Positions 1-5,574 of a DNA stretch of 5,574 nucleotides are shown here, one piece after another. Origin of the DNA: an uncultured Balneolaceae bacterium (lineage in GTDB: Bacteria > Bacteroidota > Rhodothermia > Balneolales > Balneolaceae). Both the position numbers and the translations under genes were made by a program. The stretch lies in assembly GCA_937982515.1 (NCBI GenBank), contig CALJMB010000311.1, forward strand, positions 1 to 5,574, read 5' to 3'. Below the pieces are notes generated by a model, which was not told where the DNA came from, searched no databases, and was given only the letters and a program-made list of their open reading frames with translations. How positions within the stretch are numbered: the first letter of the stretch is position 1; every line of letters starts with the position of its first letter.

Positions 1-57
1 AATGTGATTGGCAATTCACGCCGCCTGCAGAAAAAGAACATCCAGCCCGATTATTAA
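1..57 (+). CDS. C-terminal end of an upstream gene, possibly a heavy-metal P-type ATPase (partial)
   Basis: Frame 1 is open from the window edge to a TAA at 55-57 and encodes the tail NVIGNSRRLQKKNIQPDY. One alternative frame stops almost at once, and the other runs on into the palindrome at 68-156, so frame 1 is the most credible end of a real gene. The pattern V-I-x-N-S-x-R-L followed by basic residues resembles the end of the last membrane helix of P1B-type metal ATPases, which often finish in something like VVxNALRLRR. If so, the upstream gene would be a second metal pump in tandem with copB. Only 18 residues are visible, so the family call is an inference and could be wrong; that a coding sequence ends here is more secure. 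Confidence 0.45.
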   Translation, partial: NVIGNSRRLQKKNIQPDY

Positions 58-67
58 CAGTTATGAA

Positions 68-156
68 CTGTTACACAGAGCGGCACGGAGGGGACACAGA
101 GTTTCACTGAGTCTCTGTGGCCCTCTGTGCCTTCTCTGTGTATCTCTGTGTAACAG
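68..156. repeat. Imperfect palindrome of helically phased CTCTGTG/CACAGAG heptamers
   Basis: The outer arms, 68-80 (CTGTTACACAGAG) and 144-156 (CTCTGTGTAACAG), are a perfect 13-bp inverted repeat. Inner arms 82-101 and 113-131 also pair nearly completely, leaving a loop of about 11 bases. On the left arm CACAGAG or CACGGAG starts at 74, 84 and 95; on the right arm CTCTGTG starts at 113, 123, 134 and 144, so copies recur every 10-11 bp. The right arm has one extra unit. The element fills most of the spacer between the upstream gene and copB. It has no T tract typical of an intrinsic terminator. It may be a dispersed intergenic repeat, a transcript-end hairpin or a protein-binding array; the sequence alone does not decide. 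Confidence 0.75.
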
Positions 157-208
157 CTTTTCCTGCAAATGAAGCCGTAATAACCAAACACTCTAAACGC
201 GCAAGACC

Positions 209-2245
209 ATGAACCACGATCACCACAGCCACGATCATCATCATAATCATGAGCCTCAGAAAAAGCACGACATGAAAACAGAAGCTCACCACGGTGGCCA
301 TCACGGCCACATGATGGAGGATTTCAAGCGCCGCTTCTGGATATCGCTCATCGTAACGATTCCCATATTAGCGCTCTCGCACATGATTCAGGATCTCCTG
401 GGGCTGGGTGATACGCTTCACTTCCAGGGTGATCAGTTTATTTCGTTTCTTTTATCCACATTTGTTTATTTCTATGGCGGATGGCCATTTCTGAAGGGGC
501 TGTACGAGGAGGTAAGCGACCGGGAGCCGGGCATGATGACGCTCATCGGGCTGGCCATCACCGTGGCTTATGTGTATAGTTCCGCTGTGGTGTTTGGGGT
601 AGAGGGAGAGGTGTTTTTCTGGGAGCTGGCCACACTGGTGGATATCATGCTGGTAGGTCATTGGATCGAAATGCGCTCGGTAACAGGCGCCTCCCGCGCA
701 CTCGAAGAGCTGGCAAAGCTGATGCCGGGTGAGGCACATCGTTTCACCGGAGACGGCCAGACGGAAGATGTGCCTCTGGAAGAGCTTGAAGTGGGCGATC
801 GCCTGCTGGTAAAGCCCGGCGAGAAGATCCCGGCAGACGGGGTGGTCATGGATGGCAACTCACCGGTCAACGAATCACTACTGACAGGTGAATCCAAACC
901 GGTTTCCAGGGGAAAGGGCGATGAGGTGATCGGAGGGTCGGTTAATGGCCGGGGTTCACTGACCATTGAAGTGAGGAAGACCGGGAAAGACTCCTTTTTG
1001 GCCCAGGTTATAGACCTCGTGGAACAGGCTCAGCAGAGCAAATCGAAGACGCAAGACCTGGCCAACCGCGCCGCATTCTGGCTGACGTTCATTGCACTTG
1101 GGGCCGGAATCCTCACCTTTTTCGGCTGGACATTCTGGTCTAGCCAGGACGTTGTTTTTGCACTGGAGCGCACCGTTACGGTTATGGTTATTACCTGTCC
1201 CCATGCGCTGGGCCTGGCTGTGCCGCTGGTGGTAGCGGTCTCAACCTCCCTGGCTGCCCGCAACGGATTTCTGATTCGCAACCGCATAGCTTTTGAACAG
1301 GTGCGCGAAGCGGACGCTATCGTATTTGACAAGACCGGCACGCTTACCGAAGGGAAGTTCGGGGTAACCGATATTGTGCTGTTCAAAAACACGTACGATG
1401 AAGAGGAGCTGTTAAAACTGGCCGCTTCCGTAGAACAACACTCCGAACACCCCCTGGCAAAAGGCATACTGGAATCGGCCGGTTCCACCTATCCGGTACA
1501 AGGTTTTGAGTCCATCACCGGAAAGGGAATAAAGGGAACGGTGGAGGGAAAGCAGGTGCTGGTTGTAAGTCCCGGTTATGTGACCGAACGGGGAATAGAG
1601 CTTCCACGGGAGCAATACGAAGAACTTTCGGCACAGGGGAAGACTGTGGTATTCGTGTTAGTGGACGACCGGCTGGAAGGAGCCATAGCCCTGGGAGACG
1701 AGATCCGCCCGAGTTCATACGATGCGATCCGTACACTGAAAGAAATGGGCATTCGCTGCATGATGCTGACCGGAGACAACAGGCAGACGGCGGCTTATGT
1801 AGCGGAAGAGCTGGGGCTGGATGACTTTTTTGCGGAAGTATTGCCCGAAGAAAAGGCTAATAAAATTAAAGAGGTACAGCAACGCGGACTTAAGGTAGTT
1901 ATGACGGGGGATGGGGTGAACGATGCCCCGGCGCTGGCGCAGGCCGATGTAGGCATTGCCATCGGCGCCGGCTCTGACGTAGCCGTAGAGACCGCCGATA
2001 TTATTTTAACAGACAGCGATCCCGCTGATGTTGTTTCTGTCATACAGCTTGCAAAGTCGACGTATAAAAAGATGGTCCAAAACCTGCTGTGGGCCACAGG
2101 CTATAACGCCTTTGCCATTCCGCTGGCAGCGGGAGTGCTGGTAAGCTATGGCATCGTGTTAAGTCCGGCTGTGGGAGCTATCCTGATGTCGGCCAGTACG
2201 GTGATTGTGGCCATCAACGCGCGTTTCTTAAAGGTGGAGGGATAG
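209..2245 (+). CDS. copB: Copper/silver-translocating P1B-3-type ATPase (CopB class)
   Basis: This 678-residue inner-membrane pump is predicted to export copper or silver ions from the cytoplasm using ATP. The first 34 residues contain 14 histidines, a His-rich metal-binding tail replacing the CxxC domains of CopA. Four membrane helices lie near 43-61, 78-97, 108-129 and 134-153, then the actuator domain with TGES at 226-229. Helices near 289-313 and 320-345 follow, the second carrying the transport motif Cys-Pro-His at 330-332, which defines subgroup P1B-3. The phosphorylation site is DKTGT at 374-378 (Asp374), the nucleotide-domain His-Pro is 414-415, TGDN is 521-524 and the hinge TGDGVND is 566-572. 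The last two helices keep N625-x6-YN and P653-x6-MSxST, also P1B-3 signatures. All catalytic motifs are intact. The ATG at 209 is chosen because it includes the His-rich tail; no Shine-Dalgarno is visible. Copper versus silver preference cannot be read from sequence. Confidence 0.95.
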   Translation: MNHDHHSHDHHHNHEPQKKHDMKTEAHHGGHHGHMMEDFKRRFWISLIVTIPILALSHMIQDLLGLGDTLHFQGDQFISFLLSTFVYFYGGWPFLKGLYEEVSDREPGMMTLIGLAITVAYVYSSAVVFGVEGEVFFWELATLVDIMLVGHWIEMRSVTGASRALEELAKLMPGEAHRFTGDGQTEDVPLEELEVGDRLLVKPGEKIPADGVVMDGNSPVNESLLTGESKPVSRGKGDEVIGGSVNGRGSLTIEVRKTGKDSFLAQVIDLVEQAQQSKSKTQDLANRAAFWLTFIALGAGILTFFGWTFWSSQDVVFALERTVTVMVITCPHALGLAVPLVVAVSTSLAARNGFLIRNRIAFEQVREADAIVFDKTGTLTEGKFGVTDIVLFKNTYDEEELLKLAASVEQHSEHPLAKGILESAGSTYPVQGFESITGKGIKGTVEGKQVLVVSPGYVTERGIELPREQYEELSAQGKTVVFVLVDDRLEGAIALGDEIRPSSYDAIRTLKEMGIRCMMLTGDNRQTAAYVAEELGLDDFFAEVLPEEKANKIKEVQQRGLKVVMTGDGVNDAPALAQADVGIAIGAGSDVAVETADIILTDSDPADVVSVIQLAKSTYKKMVQNLLWATGYNAFAIPLAAGVLVSYGIVLSPAVGAILMSASTVIVAINARFLKVEG

Positions 2246-2297
2246 GGCGTACTGGTAGAACTTAGAGGGTAGCCGTGCAAGCTGCTCATACCATACC

Positions 2298-2316
2298 TCT
2301 CTCCTCAAGGGAGAGA
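2298..2316. repeat. Small hairpin after copB
   Basis: TCTCTCC (2298-2304) pairs with GGAGAGA (2310-2316) around a 5-base loop, 52 bases after the copB stop. No T run follows, so an intrinsic terminator on the + strand is doubtful. It may be a degraded intergenic repeat; a similar TCTCCC/GGGAGA stem occurs upstream of katA at 4143-4166. Confidence 0.4.
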
Positions 2317-2344
2317 TTCAAAACGCCTTCTTGATGTCAGTACA

Positions 2345-2484
2345 AATTGCCCCGGCTTTTAAGTCGGGGTTGCCATGAACCATAACCCAGACAGGGCTTT
2401 AGCCCTTTCACCATCGGGGAAAGGACTAAAGCCCTTGGTGTTTTGGGATGTTCTGCTATCCCCGGCCTGAAGGCCGGGGCAATT
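2345..2484. repeat. Nested ~140-bp palindromic intergenic element (REP/MITE-like)
   Basis: Arms 2345-2369 and 2460-2484 are a 25-bp inverted repeat with four mismatches, all transitions; the outermost 12 bp (AATTGCCCCGGC and its complement) match perfectly. Each arm is itself a hairpin: CCCCGGCC-TGAA-GGCCGGGG at 2460-2479, and a weaker version with one G-T pair at 2350-2369. Inside lies a second inverted repeat, 2393-2409 against 2419-2435, of 17 bp with one mismatch and centred on AGGGCTTTAG. No open reading frame is evident. The design, with palindromes in palindromes and covarying transitions, is typical of mobile or dispersed non-coding repeats of the REP/MITE kind. It sits between the convergent ends of copB and katA, a position where insertion is tolerated. 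Copy number in the genome cannot be seen here. Confidence 0.75.
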
Positions 2485-2534
2485 ATACCGACATAACTAA
2501 ATGAAATCCGTATTATCCCAAACTCACATCCAAT

Positions 2535-2570
2535 AAAAAGAGCAGACCCGTAATCGGGCCTGCTCTTTTA
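2535..2570. terminator. Bidirectional intrinsic terminator between copB and katA
   Basis: AAAAGAGCAG (2536-2545) pairs with CTGCTCTTTT (2560-2569). After an A-C mismatch, CCCG (2547-2550) pairs with CGGG (2555-2558) around the loop TAAT. The stem ends in a T run on both strands: TTTT on the + strand, and TTTTTATTGG read on the - strand. It lies about 20 bases past the katA stop codon, so it most clearly ends the katA transcript, and it can also stop read-through from copB. Confidence 0.9.
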
Positions 2571-2590
2571 TTGAGAATAGTCAGGACTTG

Positions 2591-4087
2591 CTAGCGGGCC
2601 ATCATCGACTCGTCGAACTCCACACCCAGGCCTTTGGCAATGCCCATTCCCAAATTGGGATCGGCCCGGAAAAAGTGACAGAGCTGACGGTTGATGATTT
2701 CCGTTTTCTTTTGACCCTCAATTCCCTTCATATGTTCCACAGTATTATGGATAAGATGTTCTTTTTGCTCATCGGTCAACAGGCGGAATAAGTTGCCGGG
2801 TTGAGTGTAATGGTCGTCATCACCCGGGCCGTTGCGATCGTACCAATCCGCCACGGTTGAATCCAGCTCCATGGGCTGTTCTCTTGCATTTTCATCCAGT
2901 TCAATGTCATCAAAACTGTTTGGATAGTAGTTGGGGCTGCTCCCTCCGTTGTCATCCACCCGCATAAATCCATCCCGTTCGTAGTTGTTGACGGCATAGG
3001 GGCAGCGGTTCACCGGAATCTGCTCATAGTTGACGCCCAGCCGGTACCGGTGCGCGTCGGGGTAGGAGAGCAGGCGCCCCTGAAGCATCTTGTCGGGCGA
3101 ATAGCTGATACCCGGAACCACATGAGCCGGCGCAAACGCCGATTGCTCTACTTGTGCGAAGTAGTTTTCGGGCACTTCATTCAGTTCCAGCACCCCCACA
3201 TCAATCAGCGGGAAATCGCCGTGTGGCCACACCTTGGTCAGATCAAAGGGATTCCATGGAAAGTTTTTGGCTTCCTCGCTGGTCATCACCTGTATCTTCA
3301 GGTTCCATTTGGGAAAGTTGCCGTTTTCTATAGCTTCCACCAGGTCGCGCTGGGCATGGTCGGGATCATTCCCGCGTACGTTCTGCGCTTCTTCATTGGT
3401 GAAGTTTTTGATTCCCTGGGCAGTTTTGAAATGGAATTTAACCCATACCTTATCTCCTTCATCATTGATCATAGAAAAAGTATGGCTGCCATAGCCATTC
3501 ATGTGGCGATAGCTGAAGGGTGTGCCGCGGTTACTCATCAGGATGACCACCTGGTGCAGGCTTTCCGGGTTCAGAGACCAGAAATCCCACATCATGGTCG
3601 GGCTCTTGCAGTTGGTTTTGGGATCTCTTTTCTGTGTGTGGATGAAGTCGCTGAATTTTTTGGGGTCTTTAATGAAAAAGATGGGAGTGTTGTTACCAAC
3701 GAGGTCCCAGTTACCATCTTCGGTGTAAAACTTCACGGCGAACCCGCGCGGGTCGCGTTCGGCATCGGCGCTTCCCTTTTCGCCCCCCACGGTAGAAAAA
3801 CGGACCATGACCCTTGTTTCCTTTCCAATCTCTGAAAACAGTTTGGCTTTGGTGTACCTGGTAATATCGTTAGTGACGGTAAAGGTACCGAAGGCCCCGC
3901 TCCCTTTGGCATGAACCACCCGTTCGGGGATGCGCTCCCGGTTAAAGTGAGCCATCTTCTCGTGGAGAATATAATCCTGGAGCAGCAGCGGCCCGCGCGG
4001 GCCAACCGACATCGTGTCTTCATGCTCAACGTAGGGCTTCCCTGAAGCTGTAGTTAGCCGTTTCTTTTTGTTTTCGTCCTTTCTCAT
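2591..4087 (-). CDS. katA: Monofunctional haem catalase (small-subunit type)
   Basis: This cytoplasmic enzyme converts hydrogen peroxide to water and oxygen. The 498-residue length and sequence fit small-subunit haem catalases. The catalytic His59 lies in RVVHAKGSGAFG; the distal Asn132 lies in DLVGNNTPIFF; the proximal haem ligand Tyr342 lies in GRLLSYPDAHRYRLG with Arg338 nearby. Spacing between these three residues equals that of bovine catalase (75, 148, 358), so the core aligns without gaps. The conserved RHMNGYGSHTF segment is at 194-204. The C-terminal catalase-related domain covers roughly 425-490. There is no signal peptide. The ATG at 4087 gives the usual N-terminus leading into LTTASGKP; an in-frame TTG at 4132 would add 15 unlikely residues. 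No Shine-Dalgarno is visible. The gene is divergent from oxyR, as expected for an OxyR-controlled catalase, and ends in a strong intrinsic terminator. Confidence 0.97.
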   Translation of the reverse strand: MRKDENKKKRLTTASGKPYVEHEDTMSVGPRGPLLLQDYILHEKMAHFNRERIPERVVHAKGSGAFGTFTVTNDITRYTKAKLFSEIGKETRVMVRFSTVGGEKGSADAERDPRGFAVKFYTEDGNWDLVGNNTPIFFIKDPKKFSDFIHTQKRDPKTNCKSPTMMWDFWSLNPESLHQVVILMSNRGTPFSYRHMNGYGSHTFSMINDEGDKVWVKFHFKTAQGIKNFTNEEAQNVRGNDPDHAQRDLVEAIENGNFPKWNLKIQVMTSEEAKNFPWNPFDLTKVWPHGDFPLIDVGVLELNEVPENYFAQVEQSAFAPAHVVPGISYSPDKMLQGRLLSYPDAHRYRLGVNYEQIPVNRCPYAVNNYERDGFMRVDDNGGSSPNYYPNSFDDIELDENAREQPMELDSTVADWYDRNGPGDDDHYTQPGNLFRLLTDEQKEHLIHNTVEHMKGIEGQKKTEIINRQLCHFFRADPNLGMGIAKGLGVEFDESMMAR

Positions 4088-4142
4088 GGCAAATGTATTT
4101 AGATTAATGTGAGTTCGAACGAAGAAATGCAACGCGAAGAAC

Positions 4143-4166
4143 TCTCCCGACGGCTGCCGGGGGAGA
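4143..4166. repeat. GC-rich hairpin in the katA upstream region
   Basis: TCTCCC (4143-4148) pairs with GGGAGA (4161-4166), and inside it CGG (4151-4153) pairs with CCG (4157-4159). It lies 56-79 bases before the katA start. If transcription begins upstream of it, this stem is in the katA leader RNA; otherwise it could be a dispersed repeat. There is no T run after it in either direction. Confidence 0.55.
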
Positions 4167-4178
4167 ATTACCCTCGCT

Positions 4179-4184
4179 TTTATA
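4179..4184 (-). promoter_or_regulatory. Possible -10 element for katA
   Basis: The - strand reads TATAAA here, about 92 bases before the katA start. No good -35 hexamer is found 16-18 bases upstream, where the right arm of the TCGAACTCA repeat lies instead; this would fit an activator-dependent promoter. A perfect TTGACA on the - strand at 4287-4282 has no suitable -10 partner. The call is weak, also because sigma factors of Bacteroidota-like organisms use other motifs. Confidence 0.2.
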
Positions 4185-4296
4185 CAACATCCTTATCTCG
4201 AACTCATGTCAGAGTTAAGTTTAAGCGTAATCTTATCTATTTCTTTAGCTTGGAATCCGCTCCGGTAATTACTACACTTCTTGTCAATAAAGAAAA

Positions 4297-4331
4297 CTGA
4301 TAATATATATCAGGGCATAGACCCCATCTAT
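4297..4331. promoter_or_regulatory. Candidate OxyR operator: two adjacent dyads before oxyR
   Basis: ATAG-N7-CTAT at 4317-4331 matches the half-operator of the E. coli OxyR consensus (ATAGntnnnanCTAT) at all eight outer bases and at the inner A, but not the inner T. Next to it CTGATA-N5-TATCAG (4297-4313) forms a second dyad, with centres 19 bp apart, close to two helical turns. The block ends two bases before the oxyR start codon, so a bound regulator would be expected to block oxyR expression. It could also act on katA in the other direction. Direct operator function is inferred. Confidence 0.5.
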
Positions 4332-4333
4332 CA

Positions 4334-5308
4334 ATGAATCTGCAGCAGCTAAAGTATATTATTGCCGTTGACGAGCTACGCCATTTTGGCAAAGCCGCCG
4401 AAAAGTGCCATGTTACGCAACCTACCCTCAGCATGATGATTCAAAAGCTGGAAGAAGAACTCGGCGCTACTCTTTTCGACCGCAGCAAACAGCCGGTTAT
4501 TCCTACCGAGATTGGAAATGAAATTATAGCCCAGGCCCGCCGGGTGCTGAAAGAGGTAAGCGATATCCCCGACCTGGTCCACCAGTATAAGGGCCGGATT
4601 ACCGGAGAGATACGAATTGGAATTATTCCTACGCTGGCACCCTATCTGTTGCCTTTGTTTATACAGCCTTTTTTGGAAGACTATCCGGAGGTAGAGTTAA
4701 TAGTCACGGAACTACTAACCGAGCGTATCGAAGAAAAACTGAAGGCGGGTACCATTGATGTGGGAATACTTGTAACCCCGTTACATAACAAGAGCCTGAA
4801 AGAGCACCCTCTGTTCTACGAAAAGTTTTTTGCCTATGTGGCTGATTCACATCCGTTATTTGATAAAACGTACATTTTGGCTGAAGATATCGACGTAAAT
4901 CAGCTTTGGTTGCTGGAAGAGGGGCACTGTTTCCGGAGCCAGATTGCGAATCTTTGCGAGCTTAAAAAAGCGCACATGCGGCATGCCTCTTTTAAATATG
5001 AGGCGGGGAGTATCGAAACGCTCAAAAAGTTTGTAGAGCACAATAGCGGCATCACGATTCTGCCCGAGCTAACTACGTTGGATATGCCCCCGGAATCCAG
5101 AACAATGCTTCGCTCATTCGCAAAGCCCGAGCCGGTGAGGGAAGTCAGCCTGGTAACTCACCGTTCATTTTTAAAAAAGCGGCTTATCGACGTGCTCAAG
5201 AATGAAATCATGGATACGGTGCCGGATGAGATCATGCGCAGGGGCCGGCCGGAACGCATAGTGGAGATAAGAAAACAGCCGCTTGTAAAGCCGGAAGAAG
5301 CTTTGTAA
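4334..5308 (+). CDS. oxyR: Peroxide-sensing LysR-family regulator OxyR
   Basis: This 324-residue DNA-binding protein is predicted to sense hydrogen peroxide by forming an intramolecular disulfide and then activating peroxide-defence genes. Residues 1-60 are the LysR winged helix-turn-helix, with the recognition region around FGKAAEKCHVTQPTLSMMIQ. The effector domain starts near residue 90 at GEIRIGIIPTLAPYLLP. The redox pair is Cys199 in LLEEGHCFRSQ and Cys208 in ANLCEL, the same positions as Cys199 and Cys208 of E. coli OxyR; the following GSIETLKKFVEHNSGITILP also matches the family. These cysteines distinguish it from general LysR proteins. About 19 residues extend beyond the usual length of 305, forming a charged tail. 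The ATG at 4334 gives the normal MNLQQLKYI start; no Shine-Dalgarno is seen. It is divergent from katA, its expected target, across a 246-bp control region. Confidence 0.94.
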   Translation: MNLQQLKYIIAVDELRHFGKAAEKCHVTQPTLSMMIQKLEEELGATLFDRSKQPVIPTEIGNEIIAQARRVLKEVSDIPDLVHQYKGRITGEIRIGIIPTLAPYLLPLFIQPFLEDYPEVELIVTELLTERIEEKLKAGTIDVGILVTPLHNKSLKEHPLFYEKFFAYVADSHPLFDKTYILAEDIDVNQLWLLEEGHCFRSQIANLCELKKAHMRHASFKYEAGSIETLKKFVEHNSGITILPELTTLDMPPESRTMLRSFAKPEPVREVSLVTHRSFLKKRLIDVLKNEIMDTVPDEIMRRGRPERIVEIRKQPLVKPEEAL

Positions 5309-5315
5309 TACGAAT

Positions 5316-5343
5316 CCTGCCGTTGCCATGCCGCAATGGCAGG
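5316..5343. terminator. Hairpin directly after oxyR, possible terminator
   Basis: CCTGCCGTTGC (5316-5326) pairs with GCAATGGCAGG (5333-5343), an 11-bp stem with a single G-T pair and a 6-base loop, starting 8 bases past the oxyR stop. The position suits a transcript end, but no T tract follows, so it may stabilise the 3' end or be a repeat rather than a standard intrinsic terminator. Confidence 0.45.
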
Positions 5344-5521
5344 GACCGGTAGTCAGGCGACCAAGGGCCGTGGAAGCTGTTCCGGTCATTGTCCGCACCT
5401 CTTGATCTGTGCCGTATCAACCGTACTTATCAGTCCCATCCGCGGCATTCACGTTCTATAGAAGCGACAAGATGGAAGCAACGCAGGCATCGGCTGGACA
5501 AAACGTACCTACGTGTGTTCT

Positions 5522-5574
5522 AATTCACCAATGGTGAATTTAAAAATGACCAATGGTGGATTTGAAATCCACCA
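5522..5574. repeat. Two linked palindromes at the window edge, probably a truncated repeat element
   Basis: AATTCACCAATGGTGAATT (5522-5540) is a palindrome with 9-bp arms around one central base. A second palindrome, 5554-5574, has perfect 10-bp arms (TGGTGGATTT and AAATCCACCA) around a central G and ends exactly at the window edge. The two also share a direct repeat: 5526-5541 and 5548-5563 match at 14 of 16 positions with a 22-bp period, with CCAATGGTG identical in both. The unit AAATYCACCA thus occurs three times, twice on the - strand and once on the + strand. The array probably continues beyond the window. There is no coding sign. Confidence 0.7.

Larger units (their letters stand above)
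4110..4206. repeat. 9-bp inverted repeat flanking the katA leader hairpin
   Basis: TGAGTTCGA at 4110-4118 is exactly complementary to TCGAACTCA at 4198-4206. The two arms enclose the stem at 4143-4166, so a transcript through this region could close into a larger multi-stem structure, or the arms could be paired operators. A 9-bp match across a 97-bp span may still be chance. Confidence 0.4.

Noticed and set aside
1030..1488. Open frames on the - strand within copB
   Set aside because: They mirror the codon pattern of copB and show low-complexity Ser/Arg-rich translations with no known motif.
3050..3835. Long 261-codon open frame on the + strand inside katA
   Set aside because: It is fully antisense to the catalase, whose active-site residues and length are intact. 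It has no recognisable domain and no start signal.
4090..4097. TACATTTG on the - strand, a match to the Bacteroidota -7 motif TAnnTTTG
   Set aside because: It is only two bases before the katA ATG, so transcription would begin at or inside the start codon, and no clear -33 TTTG is found at the normal spacing.
4088..4132. Longer catalase start at a TTG (4132)
   Set aside because: It would add 15 residues absent from the usual catalase N-terminus; the ATG at 4087 gives a normal start.
4226..4240. Second OxyR site (ATAGATAAGAT on the - strand)
   Set aside because: Only the left half fits the consensus; the CTAT half is absent and no further elements follow at the right spacing.
5472..5537. 21-codon open frame after oxyR
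   Set aside because: It is short, has no ribosome-binding signal and runs into the terminal palindrome, so there is no support for a gene.
5522..5574. CRISPR array start
   Set aside because: The repeats are palindromic, overlap in mixed orientation and have a 22-bp period with no distinct spacers.

Overview
This window carries three complete protein genes and the last codons of a fourth. The genes are a copper/silver-exporting P1B-type ATPase of the CopB (CPH) class on the + strand, a monofunctional haem catalase (katA) on the - strand, and a divergently transcribed LysR-family peroxide sensor (oxyR) on the + strand. All three proteins have intact family motifs. None of the three start codons is preceded by a recognisable Shine-Dalgarno sequence. 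Together with mid-range GC content and intergenic palindromes rich in GGCTTTAGCC-like and CCCCGG-like sequence, this suggests a Bacteroidota/Balneolota-like bacterium. That placement is an inference and is not proven by the window.

Layout: 1-57 is the C-terminal tail of an upstream + strand gene, whose last residues resemble the end of another heavy-metal P-type ATPase. 58-208 is a spacer dominated by a long imperfect palindrome made of phased CTCTGTG/CACAGAG heptamers. 209-2245 is copB. 2246-2590 is the gap between convergent copB and katA; it holds a small hairpin, a nested palindromic element of about 140 bp (2345-2484) and a bidirectional intrinsic terminator (2535-2570). 2591-4087 is katA on the - strand. 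4088-4333 is the divergent katA/oxyR control region. 4334-5308 is oxyR. 5309-5574 has no convincing gene; it contains a hairpin directly after oxyR and, at the window edge, two linked near-perfect palindromes.

How the genes work together: katA and oxyR form a classic peroxide-defence pair. OxyR keeps the two redox cysteines at residues 199 and 208, the same numbers as in E. coli, and an OxyR-like ATAG-N7-CTAT dyad sits just before its own start codon. CopB would remove excess copper or silver from the cytoplasm. Copper overload generates reactive oxygen, so its closeness to peroxide defence makes physiological sense, but copB and katA are convergent and separated by a terminator, so they are not an operon.

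I do not see a clearly new biological system. The least explained parts are the intergenic palindromes at 68-156, 2345-2484 and 5522-5574, and the compact katA/oxyR control region.
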